From Davidsoniella eucalypti (taxonomy: Eukaryota > Ascomycota > Sordariomycetes > Microascales > Ceratocystidaceae): a DNA stretch of 64,000 nt. The notes beneath the pieces are model-generated. The model saw only the letters and a list, made by a program, of their open reading frames with translations, was not told the origin of the DNA and made no database searches. Each line of letters begins with the position of its first letter. The stretch's first letter is position 1. Made by a program: the position numbers and the translations under genes. The DNA lies in the NCBI GenBank assembly GCA_004009845.1, contig RMBW01000009.1, forward strand, positions 434,001 through 498,000. Reading direction: 5' to 3'. Below, piece by piece: positions 1 to 9,865 of the stretch.

Positions 1-995
1 CTAGGCGCTGCTCTTCGAACAGTATCGATTGACTTGAGGAGATATTCAGGTGGCGACATGTCGTTTTCGATATACCAAGCATAGAGTGCATAAGCTGCAC
101 TCAGTGATAGTACAGCCGTTCGTCGTTCGATAGCGCCAAGGTCGCGGTTTAGAGCCCTCTTGAGTTCGCCCTTTTTCCACTCAGCGAGGAGAAAGTGTAA
201 CCTATAACGATCGAAGGATAGCTTTTGGGTAGTTGGTGCAGGTGGCTGTGTTGTCTGTGTTGTTGCAGGAGATTTTGTAGTCGTCTGTGAGGGCTCAGGC
301 TCAGGTGTTACGTCCGCTTCGACTTCTGGTGGTACTTGAGATTCTCCTTCAGTCGGCGCATCTGCCTTTGCAATATATGGGACCTGGAATGGAGATTCGG
401 CTTCCGTCTTCTTTTCTGCCGCAAAATCGCCTTCTTTTAATTGGCATGGCTCTAATACCTGTGGTCCGTAGTACTGTTGCAGCCATGACGCCTGCAAAGA
501 GCGCCAGTTAGGTCCGTCAAAGACAGGCCATTCAACCGGCGCAAACGGATCATGAATATGAACATTACGTTCTATGAAGGTCGGCGGCAAATCATACAGC
601 GGGACTTCTAGAGCTTCGGGTTTTTTGGGCCGGCGCAGGCGCGCTTGGGCAACTTGTTGGTTACGCAACCGCCGCGCCGAAAGCAAGAGCCGGTCGCTAA
701 TAAGCGGCGAGTTATCTGAGATCGAGGTCGGTAACGTGGAGGCAGATGCTTCGTCGTTATCGTTGTTGTTATTGTTGTTGTCGGGTGCTGAGGCCGGTGG
801 ATCGGCAGCAGGCGGCGTGGCTTCAGAGGCAGAAGACGGCGGTACGGACGAGTCGCAGAGCCGGGAGGAGCTATGCAGAGCTCGGCACGCAGCTACGGAT
901 TTCGAGTTAGAAACCGAGGTTGGAGTCAAAGAGACAGCCCGCTTGGCAACTAAGGCGGACGCAGCTCGAAGCCGACATGGTGCGAGCGATTGCAT
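1..995 (-). CDS. Probable mitochondrial protein of unknown function (5' part, cut by window edge)
   Basis: One frame stays open for 331 codons from the ATG at 995 to the window edge, so the gene continues beyond position 1. The N-terminus starts MQSLAPCRLRAAS and is rich in Arg, Ala and Ser without acidic residues, ending in an LHSSSRLC-type motif, as in fungal mitochondrial presequences. A low-complexity stretch follows (Ser/Pro/Ala, then an Asn/Asp run near residues 72-81). A more conserved-looking part follows (PLYDLPPTFIERNVHIHDPFAP, given here only to locate it, around residues 130-155), then a Pro/Thr/Glu linker. Near the edge is an amphipathic and hydrophobic stretch (LSLSAAYALYAWYIENDM). 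I do not recognise the family. Mitochondrial targeting is an inference from the presequence-like N-terminus. The antisense strand carries a long ORF (574-1074) that I take to be its shadow. Confidence 0.6.
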   Translation of the reverse strand, partial: MQSLAPCRLRAASALVAKRAVSLTPTSVSNSKSVAACRALHSSSRLCDSSVPPSSASEATPPAADPPASAPDNNNNNNDNDEASASTLPTSISDNSPLISDRLLLSARRLRNQQVAQARLRRPKKPEALEVPLYDLPPTFIERNVHIHDPFAPVEWPVFDGPNWRSLQASWLQQYYGPQVLEPCQLKEGDFAAEKKTEAESPFQVPYIAKADAPTEGESQVPPEVEADVTPEPEPSQTTTKSPATTQTTQPPAPTTQKLSFDRYRLHFLLAEWKKGELKRALNRDLGAIERRTAVLSLSAAYALYAWYIENDMSPPEYLLKSIDTVRRAAP

Positions 996-1620
996 AGTCA
1001 ATGACAAAAAAAGGAAGCCGGGTCTGCAGGGCTTCTGCTATACAACCAGTCGGCAATTGCGCAACAAAAGATAATGGCGGGTTTATAGCCAGTGAATATA
1101 TACTAGTAGATATCTCGAAAGAAAAGGATAGCAGTGTTTCTATTTTCCCTTCCCCGCCAGAAAACTTTCAGCCTTGCAAGCTTGACAATATTTTAGCAAG
1201 AGCCCTCGTTTGGCTTCTATTTACTCTGGAAAAAAATAGGCAACTACTCTTGACGTCGCACCAATCACTTTTCATAGTTGCCTTGCTTCCATGTTCTTCT
1301 TAGTTATTAAACCAATGCTGAGTCAGCGATGAATGAAAGCCGTACGTGAATTCTAGCAAATGTTTTATACCATTAAAATTTATCTTCATAAACCTACTAC
1401 GAACTACATCTTTGTTCAAGATTCCTACACAGATCAATTGAAGAGAAATTGGACCCTTTGGGCTATGACGTTTGTAATTACTGCCCTAGTTTTTAGCGAC
1501 CAAAGTGAGGGGTTCATGGTACATAATGTATACATGGTGTATATAACCCTACTGCGTGTGTACAAAACCCTAGTACTATATTATATCGAACTACATTTCT
1601 CAACGCAACAACGTTTCTGT
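996..1620. other. Intergenic region: 5' flank of the mitochondrial-protein gene, 3' flank of the lyase gene
   Basis: About 625 bp between two genes that both read on the minus strand. It contains AT-rich stretches and telobox-like AACCCTA words near 1545 and 1565. I see no ORF with protein-like features. Confidence 0.5.
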
Positions 1621-4422
1621 CTAATCCTGACCTTCCAAACTACTACGGACATATGCCAAGTTTTGAATTGCTGCTAGACCATATTGCGCCGCGTCATTAG
1701 TAGCAAACCATGGCGCCTCGTCAACCGCTAACAAAACAGCACTTCCATTCACAGCATCCGAAGTCCACGCCTGCGTCTCGTTCAAGCCATCCGCGCCATA
1801 GAACTCGGTCCATGCGCGCTCGCCAAGCGTCTTGTTCCCGGTTTGCGCCGCCGCGTAAGCCGAGAGTCTGGAATGGCCCTGCTTTAGTGATGTTGCCTTG
1901 AAAGCCTGGCCGTAGCGTGCCTTTTGTTCCGCCTCGGTTGCGCCATAGTAGTATGTGTAGTCGAGCCATGCCTGGCGAAAGCCCGCGGGGATGTCGTCGC
2001 CGAAGTAGTCGATTAGCTCTGAGACGACTTCAGGTAGACCAAAAACGGCGTTCAAGTGTGAGATGACCACTATACCGCTGTTGTTCAAGTTCGCCGGCGG
2101 TGGAGTAAGCGAGTAGTTGGTCAGACTATACAGACCACTGCCGGTCACAAAGCCGTTTTTAAGCGCCGCAATGCCTGTGGCCGTCGCATTCAGTTTAGCA
2201 CGTGATTCTTCCCAGCGCGGGCCGCGGCGCTCCCACTCGATCAGCCAGCCGGCAGCAAGTGCGCCCCAGTCTGTACCGAGGCCGATAGACACTACAGTAG
2301 TGTTCTCGGTCAACGTCCAGCCATCGGTACGGACCTTACGTTGCGGATCTAAGATGGCAAAGGTCTGGTCGGCATGTAGCTGCTCCTGCAATAGCTCACC
2401 CACGCGCTCGTCACCACCTGTCAAGTAAAAGAATACCTTGCGGTACTGCGGTTGGGCAATGCGCGCCTGCTTAGCGCTGTCACTCCAGTGCTGTACGCCA
2501 TGGCGTGTTCCCAGTCCCTGCCACTCACCGATGTGGTAGACATCAACCTCGGACGTGTGGCGTGTTAGGGCCTCCGCAAAACGGAAGGTTGCCGCGTCAC
2601 CGGTGCGTAGGAAATATTGCCAGAAGAACAGATCTGGTGATAGCTCAGAGTTGTCCCAGGCATAACCACCAATGTCGTAGCGCCACGTGTGACGGTCGCT
2701 ATCGTATGTGTGCTGAATATCACCGTAGTCTAGGAAACCATACCACCGCCGCTGCTCAACTTGCTGTCTGTAAAACTCGACAAAGTATGCCAAATGAGAC
2801 TCGATCTTGGCCGCTGCAGCTGCGGTCTCCGCAGAGCTGTCGTTTGTTCTTGGTAGATCCCAGTACTTGCCCAGGCTCTCGGTTTCTTTCAGGTACTCAG
2901 GCTTAGCAACTAGTAGCGGTGGGTTGTTGATGTGTTCAACTAAACTCGGGAATGCGCTACGGGCCGGTGTAGAAGCATAGCCAAACAGGTATACCTCACT
3001 AGTGCGCGAGATTCCATAAGGCGTGTTGAAGTCAGCCTGCCAGTCCTCGTACGTAATCTTAAGCGCGTTAGTCTCATCGGTGTAGCCTGTCTGGTTCAGG
3101 CCGTCGTGATAAGGTCGTAGATCAAGTGGTTCAGCAGCCGGTGACCACAACCAAATAGTAATACTACCAGTATCAGTAGCCGCGTTCGTGATATCTATGC
3201 CCGACGGATAACGCTTCCAGAAGTCGCGCAGGCCCACTGCTAAACCACCCGAAGTTGCGCCTCCTAGGTACGCTAGACCGCCAGCACGTGTGCCACCGGG
3301 GATATTGAGCCAGCTTTGGCCAGCCTTGGTGCGCTTTTTAAACAGGAAGCCATCGGCCGACAACTGGCTCAAGCGAAAGTCGTTCCAGGTCGGCACCCAC
3401 TTGATCAGCGAGTCAAATGAGTTGTCCCACGTGCTGATATCCGGCAGTTCCTGGCCTTCAAACTGCGCACTAGTCACCTCATCGCCTGGGCTAATACGTA
3501 AACCCGTAATTCCTTGGACAGCCTCGCCGAAAAGACCACCATCGACACCCGCAATGCGCACGTGGCGGTTGTACAACTTCTCCTCGTCTTGTAGCGGAAC
3601 ATCAAACTTAAGGCCAAGGCTGGAGATGAAGTCAGACGTACTATTGCCATCAAATACTACGCTATGCAATACGCGGATGGCATTAGAGTTGGCGTACAGG
3701 TAAAAGCGTACTGTGAATGGCAGCCAAGAATCATGGGTCGTGCCGTTCTCGGCCTGGTGTTCACCAGTTATAGTGACCAGAGACCGCACAGAACTATCGC
3801 TAGCAACAGTCACATTCAGGATGTTACTCGCAAAGTTCAAAATGGCGCCACTATTCTCGTCAGGGCTGTCGGCAACACTAGAACGGGAATGTAGGACAAG
3901 CCGGCCATTGGAACCGATAAGCTTGCCGTCGGCGCTGTATAGGGCACTGATGAGAACAGAGCCACTCTTAGCGAAGTGAGCAGTGATGTTGCCCGTACCA
4001 ACGACAATTTCGGTAGAACTGTCATTGATGGTGAGAGTAGAATTAGACGTGTTACTACTACTGGCCGTAGCTCTGGTTGATGCAGTCACGGTGTAAGACT
4101 CAACTACAGACTCAGCAGCTGGAAGTGCATGCCCAGTCCACTTGATCGAGCCATCAGACCAATATCCTGTAATCCATGACTGCAGAACATCGCCGCTATC
4201 GACAGAGAAGCTTGTCGAGTTGGGGAAAAAGCTCGATTTGGGCCATGGAAGGCCGAATGTAGTCCCGGAGCTGAAGGCGGGCGTTTGCTTGTCTAGCCAG
4301 CTTACTGTGGCAGATGATGATAGGGTAGAAGCAGAAGAAGAGTTGGAGAAGGTAGGGGAGCCCAAAACTGAAGCTACAAATGAAGCTGCAATAGCTACAC
4401 TTGCCCTCCAATGAAAATGCAT
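1621..4422 (-). CDS. Secreted PL26/YetA-like exo-rhamnogalacturonan lyase family protein
   Basis: A single exon of 933 codons. The frame extends five codons further upstream only through a TTG, so I take the ATG at 4422, which begins MHFHWRASVAIAASFVASVLGS, a standard secretory signal peptide. The mature protein has many N-x-S/T sites. Domain order fits the PcRGLX/YetA family: an N-terminal beta domain with TFGLPWP and YWSDGSIKWTGHA (about residues 55-100), a central beta-sandwich (about 200-480, with SGGLAVGLRDFWKRYP), and a C-terminal alpha/alpha toroid starting around 540 with RRWYGFLDYGD, GGYAWDNSE and HIGEWQGLGTRHGVQHW. Characterised fungal members (PL26) remove disaccharides from rhamnogalacturonan I, so a role in extracellular pectin breakdown is inferred. 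I read no intron or frameshift. Catalytic residues were not assigned. Family membership is more certain than the exact substrate. Confidence 0.85.
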   Translation of the reverse strand: MHFHWRASVAIAASFVASVLGSPTFSNSSSASTLSSSATVSWLDKQTPAFSSGTTFGLPWPKSSFFPNSTSFSVDSGDVLQSWITGYWSDGSIKWTGHALPAAESVVESYTVTASTRATASSSNTSNSTLTINDSSTEIVVGTGNITAHFAKSGSVLISALYSADGKLIGSNGRLVLHSRSSVADSPDENSGAILNFASNILNVTVASDSSVRSLVTITGEHQAENGTTHDSWLPFTVRFYLYANSNAIRVLHSVVFDGNSTSDFISSLGLKFDVPLQDEEKLYNRHVRIAGVDGGLFGEAVQGITGLRISPGDEVTSAQFEGQELPDISTWDNSFDSLIKWVPTWNDFRLSQLSADGFLFKKRTKAGQSWLNIPGGTRAGGLAYLGGATSGGLAVGLRDFWKRYPSGIDITNAATDTGSITIWLWSPAAEPLDLRPYHDGLNQTGYTDETNALKITYEDWQADFNTPYGISRTSEVYLFGYASTPARSAFPSLVEHINNPPLLVAKPEYLKETESLGKYWDLPRTNDSSAETAAAAAKIESHLAYFVEFYRQQVEQRRWYGFLDYGDIQHTYDSDRHTWRYDIGGYAWDNSELSPDLFFWQYFLRTGDAATFRFAEALTRHTSEVDVYHIGEWQGLGTRHGVQHWSDSAKQARIAQPQYRKVFFYLTGGDERVGELLQEQLHADQTFAILDPQRKVRTDGWTLTENTTVVSIGLGTDWGALAAGWLIEWERRGPRWEESRAKLNATATGIAALKNGFVTGSGLYSLTNYSLTPPPANLNNSGIVVISHLNAVFGLPEVVSELIDYFGDDIPAGFRQAWLDYTYYYGATEAEQKARYGQAFKATSLKQGHSRLSAYAAAQTGNKTLGERAWTEFYGADGLNETQAWTSDAVNGSAVLLAVDEAPWFATNDAAQYGLAAIQNLAYVRSSLEGQD

Positions 4423-5225
4423 AGCGTCGATAAGCAAGAGACGTTGAATAGTTTAAGGACGTGAACCACGTAGAGTTCAAGGTGGCGATAACGTAGTCCA
4501 TATAGAAGTCCGTATAGAAGATACTCCTACCTTATATAGATGTCGCCATGATGATACCATCCTCATCTAGAACCGTCGGCTGATTGTCCGACGTCGTAGA
4601 TTCGCCATATAAGTCGTCCTATCACGTATGACACCCAACGGTCTTCACTTGTAGTTGCAGTGCCGTTCAGAGTGGACTCGAATTGTTGAAATTCCCAGGG
4701 TATCGTCGCGCAATCGACGAACGGACAAGATCCTCGCGAATCCTAAAAGACGTCGTATACTATGGTAATGTATATAAAATTTACTATGTAAGAAATCCAA
4801 CAGATGAGGTGATGCGATGTCTGAGCTAAAGATCGCCAGATATCTACATTTTCTAGCCGGACTATGCCGTCTTCAACATCGCATGGCAGGGACTGAATCT
4901 TAGCGAGCACCATGTAGCTTAGGAAATAACAAGTAGCGTTGCGTTGCGGTCCGTGATGGTAAGGTGTTATCGTAGGAACGTCGTGTTCTGTTTTGTTTTG
5001 TCATTGGGCTGGCAATAAATCGCAAATGACAGAAAGACTCGCTTCAGATTGTATCTCAGTCGATATTATCACAAATATGATGCCGATGGCGTAGATACCC
5101 CATACTCATCCTTTCTATTATTATCATCTCTTTCACAACAATATGACGGCAAAGAAACTCATCCCTATAAAGTTGTAGGGTTATATGCATCCAATTAAGG
5201 GTTAAATACAACACTCGCTGTCACC
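4423..5225. other. Intergenic region between the lyase gene and the LINE insertions
   Basis: About 800 bp forming the 5' flank of the minus-strand lyase gene. Apart from a TATA-like site at 4531-4538, I see no gene. It runs up to the left target-site copy of the first LINE. Confidence 0.5.
4531..4538 (-). promoter_or_regulatory. TATA-box-like site of the lyase gene
   Basis: On the minus strand the sequence reads TATATAAG, about 110 bp upstream of the chosen ATG at 4422, a plausible TATA-box position for a fungal gene. This rests on sequence and position only. Confidence 0.4.
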
Positions 5226-6119
5226 TGACATATCGAGCTACAGACACCAGCCAAGCCCAGATCTTAGAGTTTCACTCTCTGGCCCGAACTTGGCCGGATA
5301 GACGGCGGTGCCGCCATGTCAAAGCTGGACAAGTCACCCCAATATGGGTCCCTGGACACATTGGTATACCTGGCAATGAGATAGCAGATTCTCTGGCCAA
5401 GGAAGGCGCTACTTTACCCCCACCTCCAAACCTGCCTCCCTCCATCGCTCATATCAAACGAGCTGCTCGGAGTCGGCTTCAGGAGGAGTACACTGACTGG
5501 TGGACATCCTCCGCCCCGACAACTTACAAGGACCTGGGACTTTCTGCAAGCCTCAGGACCCCCTTCGAACTGTCTCTCCCAAGGGAGACACTGGGCCGCC
5601 TGCTGGCCGCCCGATCACATCACGGAGACTTTGTGGACTACCACCTTCGTCTACACCATGCAAACTTTACAGATTCATGTTCTTGTGGGAAAAAGAAGGA
5701 CCCACTACATTTCTTCTTCTGCTGGAAGGGCAAACGTCTGTCAAAGGTTTTCTCACGAAGACCGTTTCACATTACCATAGACAACACTCTATCCACACAA
5801 GGGGTCGTTGATTTCTGCAAATTCATCAAGGAGACAAACTTCTTTGTAGATATATGCCCCTAACCCGTAGGAGGACAAAGGGGGAAAGAGTCTAGCCAGG
5901 TTAGCGCTGCTCCTACCCCCTTCGACCTTCTCATCAAATATCTTTGTTCCACTGCTTTTCTGCTTTCTGTTTCTTTCTTTTGTAATTTTCTGGACCTCCA
6001 TTAAGAGGGTTTTTCGAGGGCCATTAGGGTCTCTCGACGTCTAACGATCCACTAGGGTCGGATCCACGTGATCCACATAAAGACGTAAAATGATAAATAA
6101 ATAAATGACATATCGAGCT
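5226..6119 (+). mobile_element. 5'-truncated Tad-like LINE insertion with 14-bp target-site duplication
   Basis: The insert 5240-6105 (866 bp) is bounded by identical 14-bp copies of TGACATATCGAGCT at 5226-5239 and 6106-6119. It ends on the plus strand in an A-rich tail, (ATAA)n. It encodes the C-terminal end of a LINE polyprotein (RNase H and a Cys-rich motif), followed by about 240 bp of 3' UTR. Start inside the coding region, A-rich 3' tail and a target duplication of variable length are the marks of target-primed reverse transcription with 5' truncation. The frame is still open and the duplication perfect, which suggests a fairly young insertion without visible RIP-type damage. Confidence 0.9.
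5240..5863 (+). pseudogene. C-terminal fragment of LINE reverse transcriptase polyprotein (RNase H end)
   Basis: 208 codons are open from the truncation point to a TAA at 5863, with no start codon of its own. The RNase H motif VPGHIGIPGNEIADSLAKEG lies near residues 35-55, preceded by the WPDRRRCRHVKAGQV stretch typical of fungal Tad-like elements. A short CSCGKKKDPLHFFFC cysteine motif near residues 145-160 matches the zinc-knuckle-like C-terminus of these polyproteins. The reverse transcriptase and endonuclease parts are absent, so the copy cannot move on its own. Confidence 0.85.
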
Positions 6120-6142
6120 TCAAGGGCAACTTTCCCAGCATT

Positions 6143-7160
6143 GGATGTTAGACGCTTTTATCTTTTTAGACACTTGTCTTCATTGATGCATCGAGTTATG
6201 AGGCCTTGAGCCCGACTTTTTCCTCTCTCGAGGGATGTTCTCACCAACAATCGCCCCCTTTTCGCCACACTCTTGCGATCGCTGGTCTCCCGAGTCACTA
6301 CACTACAAAGCTCAGGGAGACACACTCATACTCGAAGGGCTACCTATTTTTGAAGGTTCCGGAAGCCCAACCCGCGGCGCGGGAGTCTTGTCGCTGTGCC
6401 TCTACCATCGCACCCGACTCGACTACGCCAATTTTCCTCTTTCGACACTCGATCACCAGCCTTGGAGGCGCGTCGGATGGTGCGGTCACCTGATGACGTG
6501 GATGGTAGCCCCACTTAGGGCTTGGGTGATGTCGTTTGAGAGTAGCTCCATCCCCTTGGGGAACCGGAGCCATGGCCCAAGGGTCGTCTTGATAGACGGC
6601 ATCTTGGGTTCTTACAGTGGGGAACTAAACATGGCGACTTCAAGCCTATCACGTTAAGTTCCAGCACTGATGCACATGTCTCGTGTGCCTGTGGGCTCCC
6701 AGAGAGCCCACACATTTTACAAGGTGCCCCATAGCCCGGCACAGATGGTCGCAACCGCAGCCTCGGAACTCTGGACTTTGTTCTTGGGACTCCGCTGGGT
6801 GCGCTTCGGCTTTCAACCTTCCTCCGAAAGACACATTTTCTTGAAGACTTGTGTCCTCTTCGGTCTCCTTTAGGTGGGGACTCCGCTGCACAGCGCCCAC
6901 CGTTCTGACAATTCGTTACACTGTAACAGTGACTCCAGTCACAACCCCCAGTGATGGTTCCCTCTATAACCACTAGGGTTATACAGGGTTCCACCACACC
7001 CTGTGTTTAGAAGCTAGGTACACAAGTAGTTAGTAGATAGACACCGTGCGCATGTCCCTTATGGTGATGGGTGGGAGCCGCGTCCCAATTTTATTGGCTC
7101 GACTCCCCCGCGCTCGTTAATAATAACAAATACAAATACAAATACAAAGGATGTTAGACG
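6143..7160 (+). mobile_element. Second 5'-truncated LINE-like insertion with 12-bp target-site duplication
   Basis: The insert 6155-7148 (994 bp) lies between identical 12-bp copies of GGATGTTAGACG at 6143-6154 and 7149-7160. Its right end is an A-rich tail, a GTTAATAATAAC stretch followed by three AAATAC-type units, so it reads on the plus strand. The interior is GC-richer than the flanks and carries several overlapping frames, none clearly intact. A short stretch near 6670-6720 could be a decayed CxC-type motif. It differs from the first LINE in its 3' end, so it is probably another family. I place it as LINE-like from the tail and target duplication rather than from protein similarity. Confidence 0.75.
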
Positions 7161-7200
7161 TAGAGGTTTCACCCGTATATTTCCAAACTTATAGTAAGCC

Positions 7201-9865
7201 ATGAGTGAATCTGGTAAACCATGCATCTCCAAAAAACGCAAAAGGCCAGAATCTATTACAGATCCATCACAGAACGATACATCTCCAACACCGACTGAGC
7301 ATCTCAAAGATGAATCCGCGGCATCTGCTTCTTCCCAGGCGGCATGGCCGGACCATTTCCGAGCTCTAGAAAAATTACACAAGTCTTTGAACTTTCTCAT
7401 AACTTTTCTCAGCCGCTGCAAAGATACGGCGCCACCGCGATTTGAGCTGCTGCAAAACTCCGATGAGGTACAAGCTAACGGGCCACTAACTATTGAGGCC
7501 GCTGCCCAGCTGGTAGCTCTGAACCCCCAGGGCATCAACTTTGCATATGTTATCGAGGACACCCTCGTGCCGTTGGATTCGGCCCAGTTTGCAAAAGAGC
7601 ACTCGGTAGCCCCAGGCGGGACTTGGCTTCGTGGGGACGGAGCTGATCGGGATTATGAAGACGTAAAGCCCAGGGAACTCTCTGCTTTAAGCGGCCCAGA
7701 CTACGTACTTCTTCTAGAGTTCCTTGATAATAAAGCCAAAAAGACGGGAAATGGGGCTGCGGGATCTGGAGAAAGTAACTCATCTCGACCCATTCGACGC
7801 CCGAGATACAATGGCAAAGTGGCCCCGATCAACCAGAAACGGTTGATGGCATCGATCACCCGAAGAAACACACAGTTCACGGCAGCTATCGATGCCTTCC
7901 TCAAAAGATGTACGAAAGCAAGCGACGATCCAGTCGATGTACTAATCCGAGAAAGTCTTCAATATATCCCCAAACACCCAGAGCCAGTTGCTATCAAGGA
8001 CCATTCCGCTGTCCCAGAAACCATACCGACAGAGCGACAGCCAATCGCCCAGATCATTGCGGAACTGCAGGCAAGCAGCTGGTATCACGATCAGATAGTC
8101 CCTAATGGGCATATCGTGATTCCGCCACGGGAGGCTCGTCACGACTATCTGTCATTTCTCCTTAGCCAGAGTCTCGTGAATGCTCTATACGCAGCCCGAG
8201 GCATCACTCAGTTTTATACCCACCAAGCACTAGCCATCAATGCGCTAGTGACGGAGCAACAGCATGTGATTGTGGCCACGCCAACGGCATCTGGCAAGTC
8301 CTTGATCTATCAACTTCCCGTGCTACATGCACTAGAACAGCCGGGAGGTAAAGAAACTCGTGCCTTGTTCATATTTCCCACCAAAGCCCTGGCGCAGGAC
8401 CAGAGACATAGTCTTCAGGGCACCATAAGCATGTTAAAGGGCCTAGAGAACACTGTCGTGGACACATTTGATGGCGATACACCGGAATATCGACGAGATG
8501 ATATCCGGGAGAATGCACGCATCATATTCACGAACCCGGATATGCTACATATGACGATTCTGCCCCAGCACCAAAAATGGGCTCATGTGTTGAATAATCT
8601 ACGATATGTTGTGGGTAAGTAAATGTGTATACTTTCACTATGGCCTTGGTCATGGCTCGATACTAACTGGGCGAGAAATAGTGGACGAGTTGCATTATTA
8701 TGACGGTCGAATTGGTGCCCATATGGCCTTTATAATGCGTCGACTTCGCCGGCTTTGCGCATTCTACGGCAATAACCAGAACAATATTCGCTTTGTATCT
8801 TGTTCGGCAACCGTTTCTAATCCAGTACCACACTTCGAGCGGCTGTTTGGCGTGTCCCCGGTCACTCTCGTCACTGATGATGGCTCGCCTTCCGCACAGC
8901 AACACCAGGTTGCGTGGAACACGCTGAGCCCGGCTCTCGCTCCAGCTGCCGCCGAAGATCCATATCACTCACTTGCTGAAGTTTCTAGGATGTTCTGTGC
9001 CCTGATTCTCCGCGGCGTCCGCACTTTGGCTTTCTGTAAAGTGCGTGCACAATGCGAGCATCTCCTCTCAGCCATCAAAAAGCAGCTCGCAGACCTTGGC
9101 CGCGTCGAAGTTTCCGGACTGGTTGTGGGTTACCGTGGCGGCTATACTCCACAGGATCGCCGACGGATCGAGGCTGACATGTTCGCTGGCCGCTTGCTTG
9201 GTCTCGTAGCCACCTCTGCATTAGAACTGGGCGTTGATATGGGTAGCCTTGATTGCGTTCTTAGTTGGGGATTCCCACGTAGCGTGGTGAACTTGCGGCA
9301 ACAGCAGGGCCGTGCTGGCCGCCGCGGGGGCGATGCTCTTGCTATTCTAGTTGGTGATCGTAGCGCTGCAGATCAACACTACATGGAAAATCCGGCTGAG
9401 CTACAAGTGCTTCCAGCTACAGAGCTATGGAGCGACTTGAGTGGCCGAGAGATACTAGAAGGACACTTGAACTGCGCTGCATTCGAAACGCCAGTCAACA
9501 TTGAATCTGACCGTGGCTTCTTTGGCGATAATCTGCCCGAAATCCTCAGACCAGATATACCGCCTCAACCCCTAGTAGAGGACCGATTAGTCTCGGGGAC
9601 TTTTCATACCCGTGAAGTCTACCGGCCTTATCCTGCACAAAAAGTCTCCATTCGTGACATAGACTCTGACGTCGTGTCTGTTATTGACTTGTCAAATGGC
9701 CGCTTTGTGTTGCTTGAGGAAATGGAATTGGCCCGGGCCACGTTCACGCTATTCCGCGGTGCCGTCTATCTGCATCAGGGAAATGTCTATATGGTAAAGG
9801 AGTACAGTGCCCGCGAACGCATAGCCAAGGTTGAATTTGTCAAAGTCGCATGGACACCAGTGTGA
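7201..9865 (+). CDS. HRQ1: Hrq1-type RecQ4-like DNA helicase, C-terminally short
   Basis: Two exons, 7201-8614 and 8682-9865, give 865 aa. The intron (67 bp) starts GTAAGT, has TACTAAC near 8661 and ends TAG. Splicing restores VVVDELHYY across the junction. Hrq1 is a 3'-5' superfamily 2 helicase acting in DNA crosslink repair and telomere maintenance. Visible motifs are a Lys/Arg-rich N-terminus, the WPDHFRALEKLHKSLN region, Walker A ATPTASGKS (359-367), the DELH box (473-476) and QGRAGRR (680-686). The YRPYPAQKVSIRDID segment is characteristic of Hrq1. The frame stops right after KVEFVKVAWTPV, where yeast Hrq1 (about 1077 aa) continues for roughly 250 residues including a Cys-containing C-terminal domain. 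I found no downstream exon for it in any frame. A LINE ends 52 bp before the ATG. Confidence 0.88.

Noticed and set aside
574..1074. 166-codon plus-strand ORF with Ser/Leu/Glu-rich sequence
   Set aside because: It is antisense to the mitochondrial-protein ORF. Its Leu run is the shadow of the Asn/Asp codon run on the other strand.
6515..6997. 160-codon minus-strand ORF upstream of HRQ1
   Set aside because: It lies wholly inside the second LINE insertion, antisense to its direction, and shows no domain.
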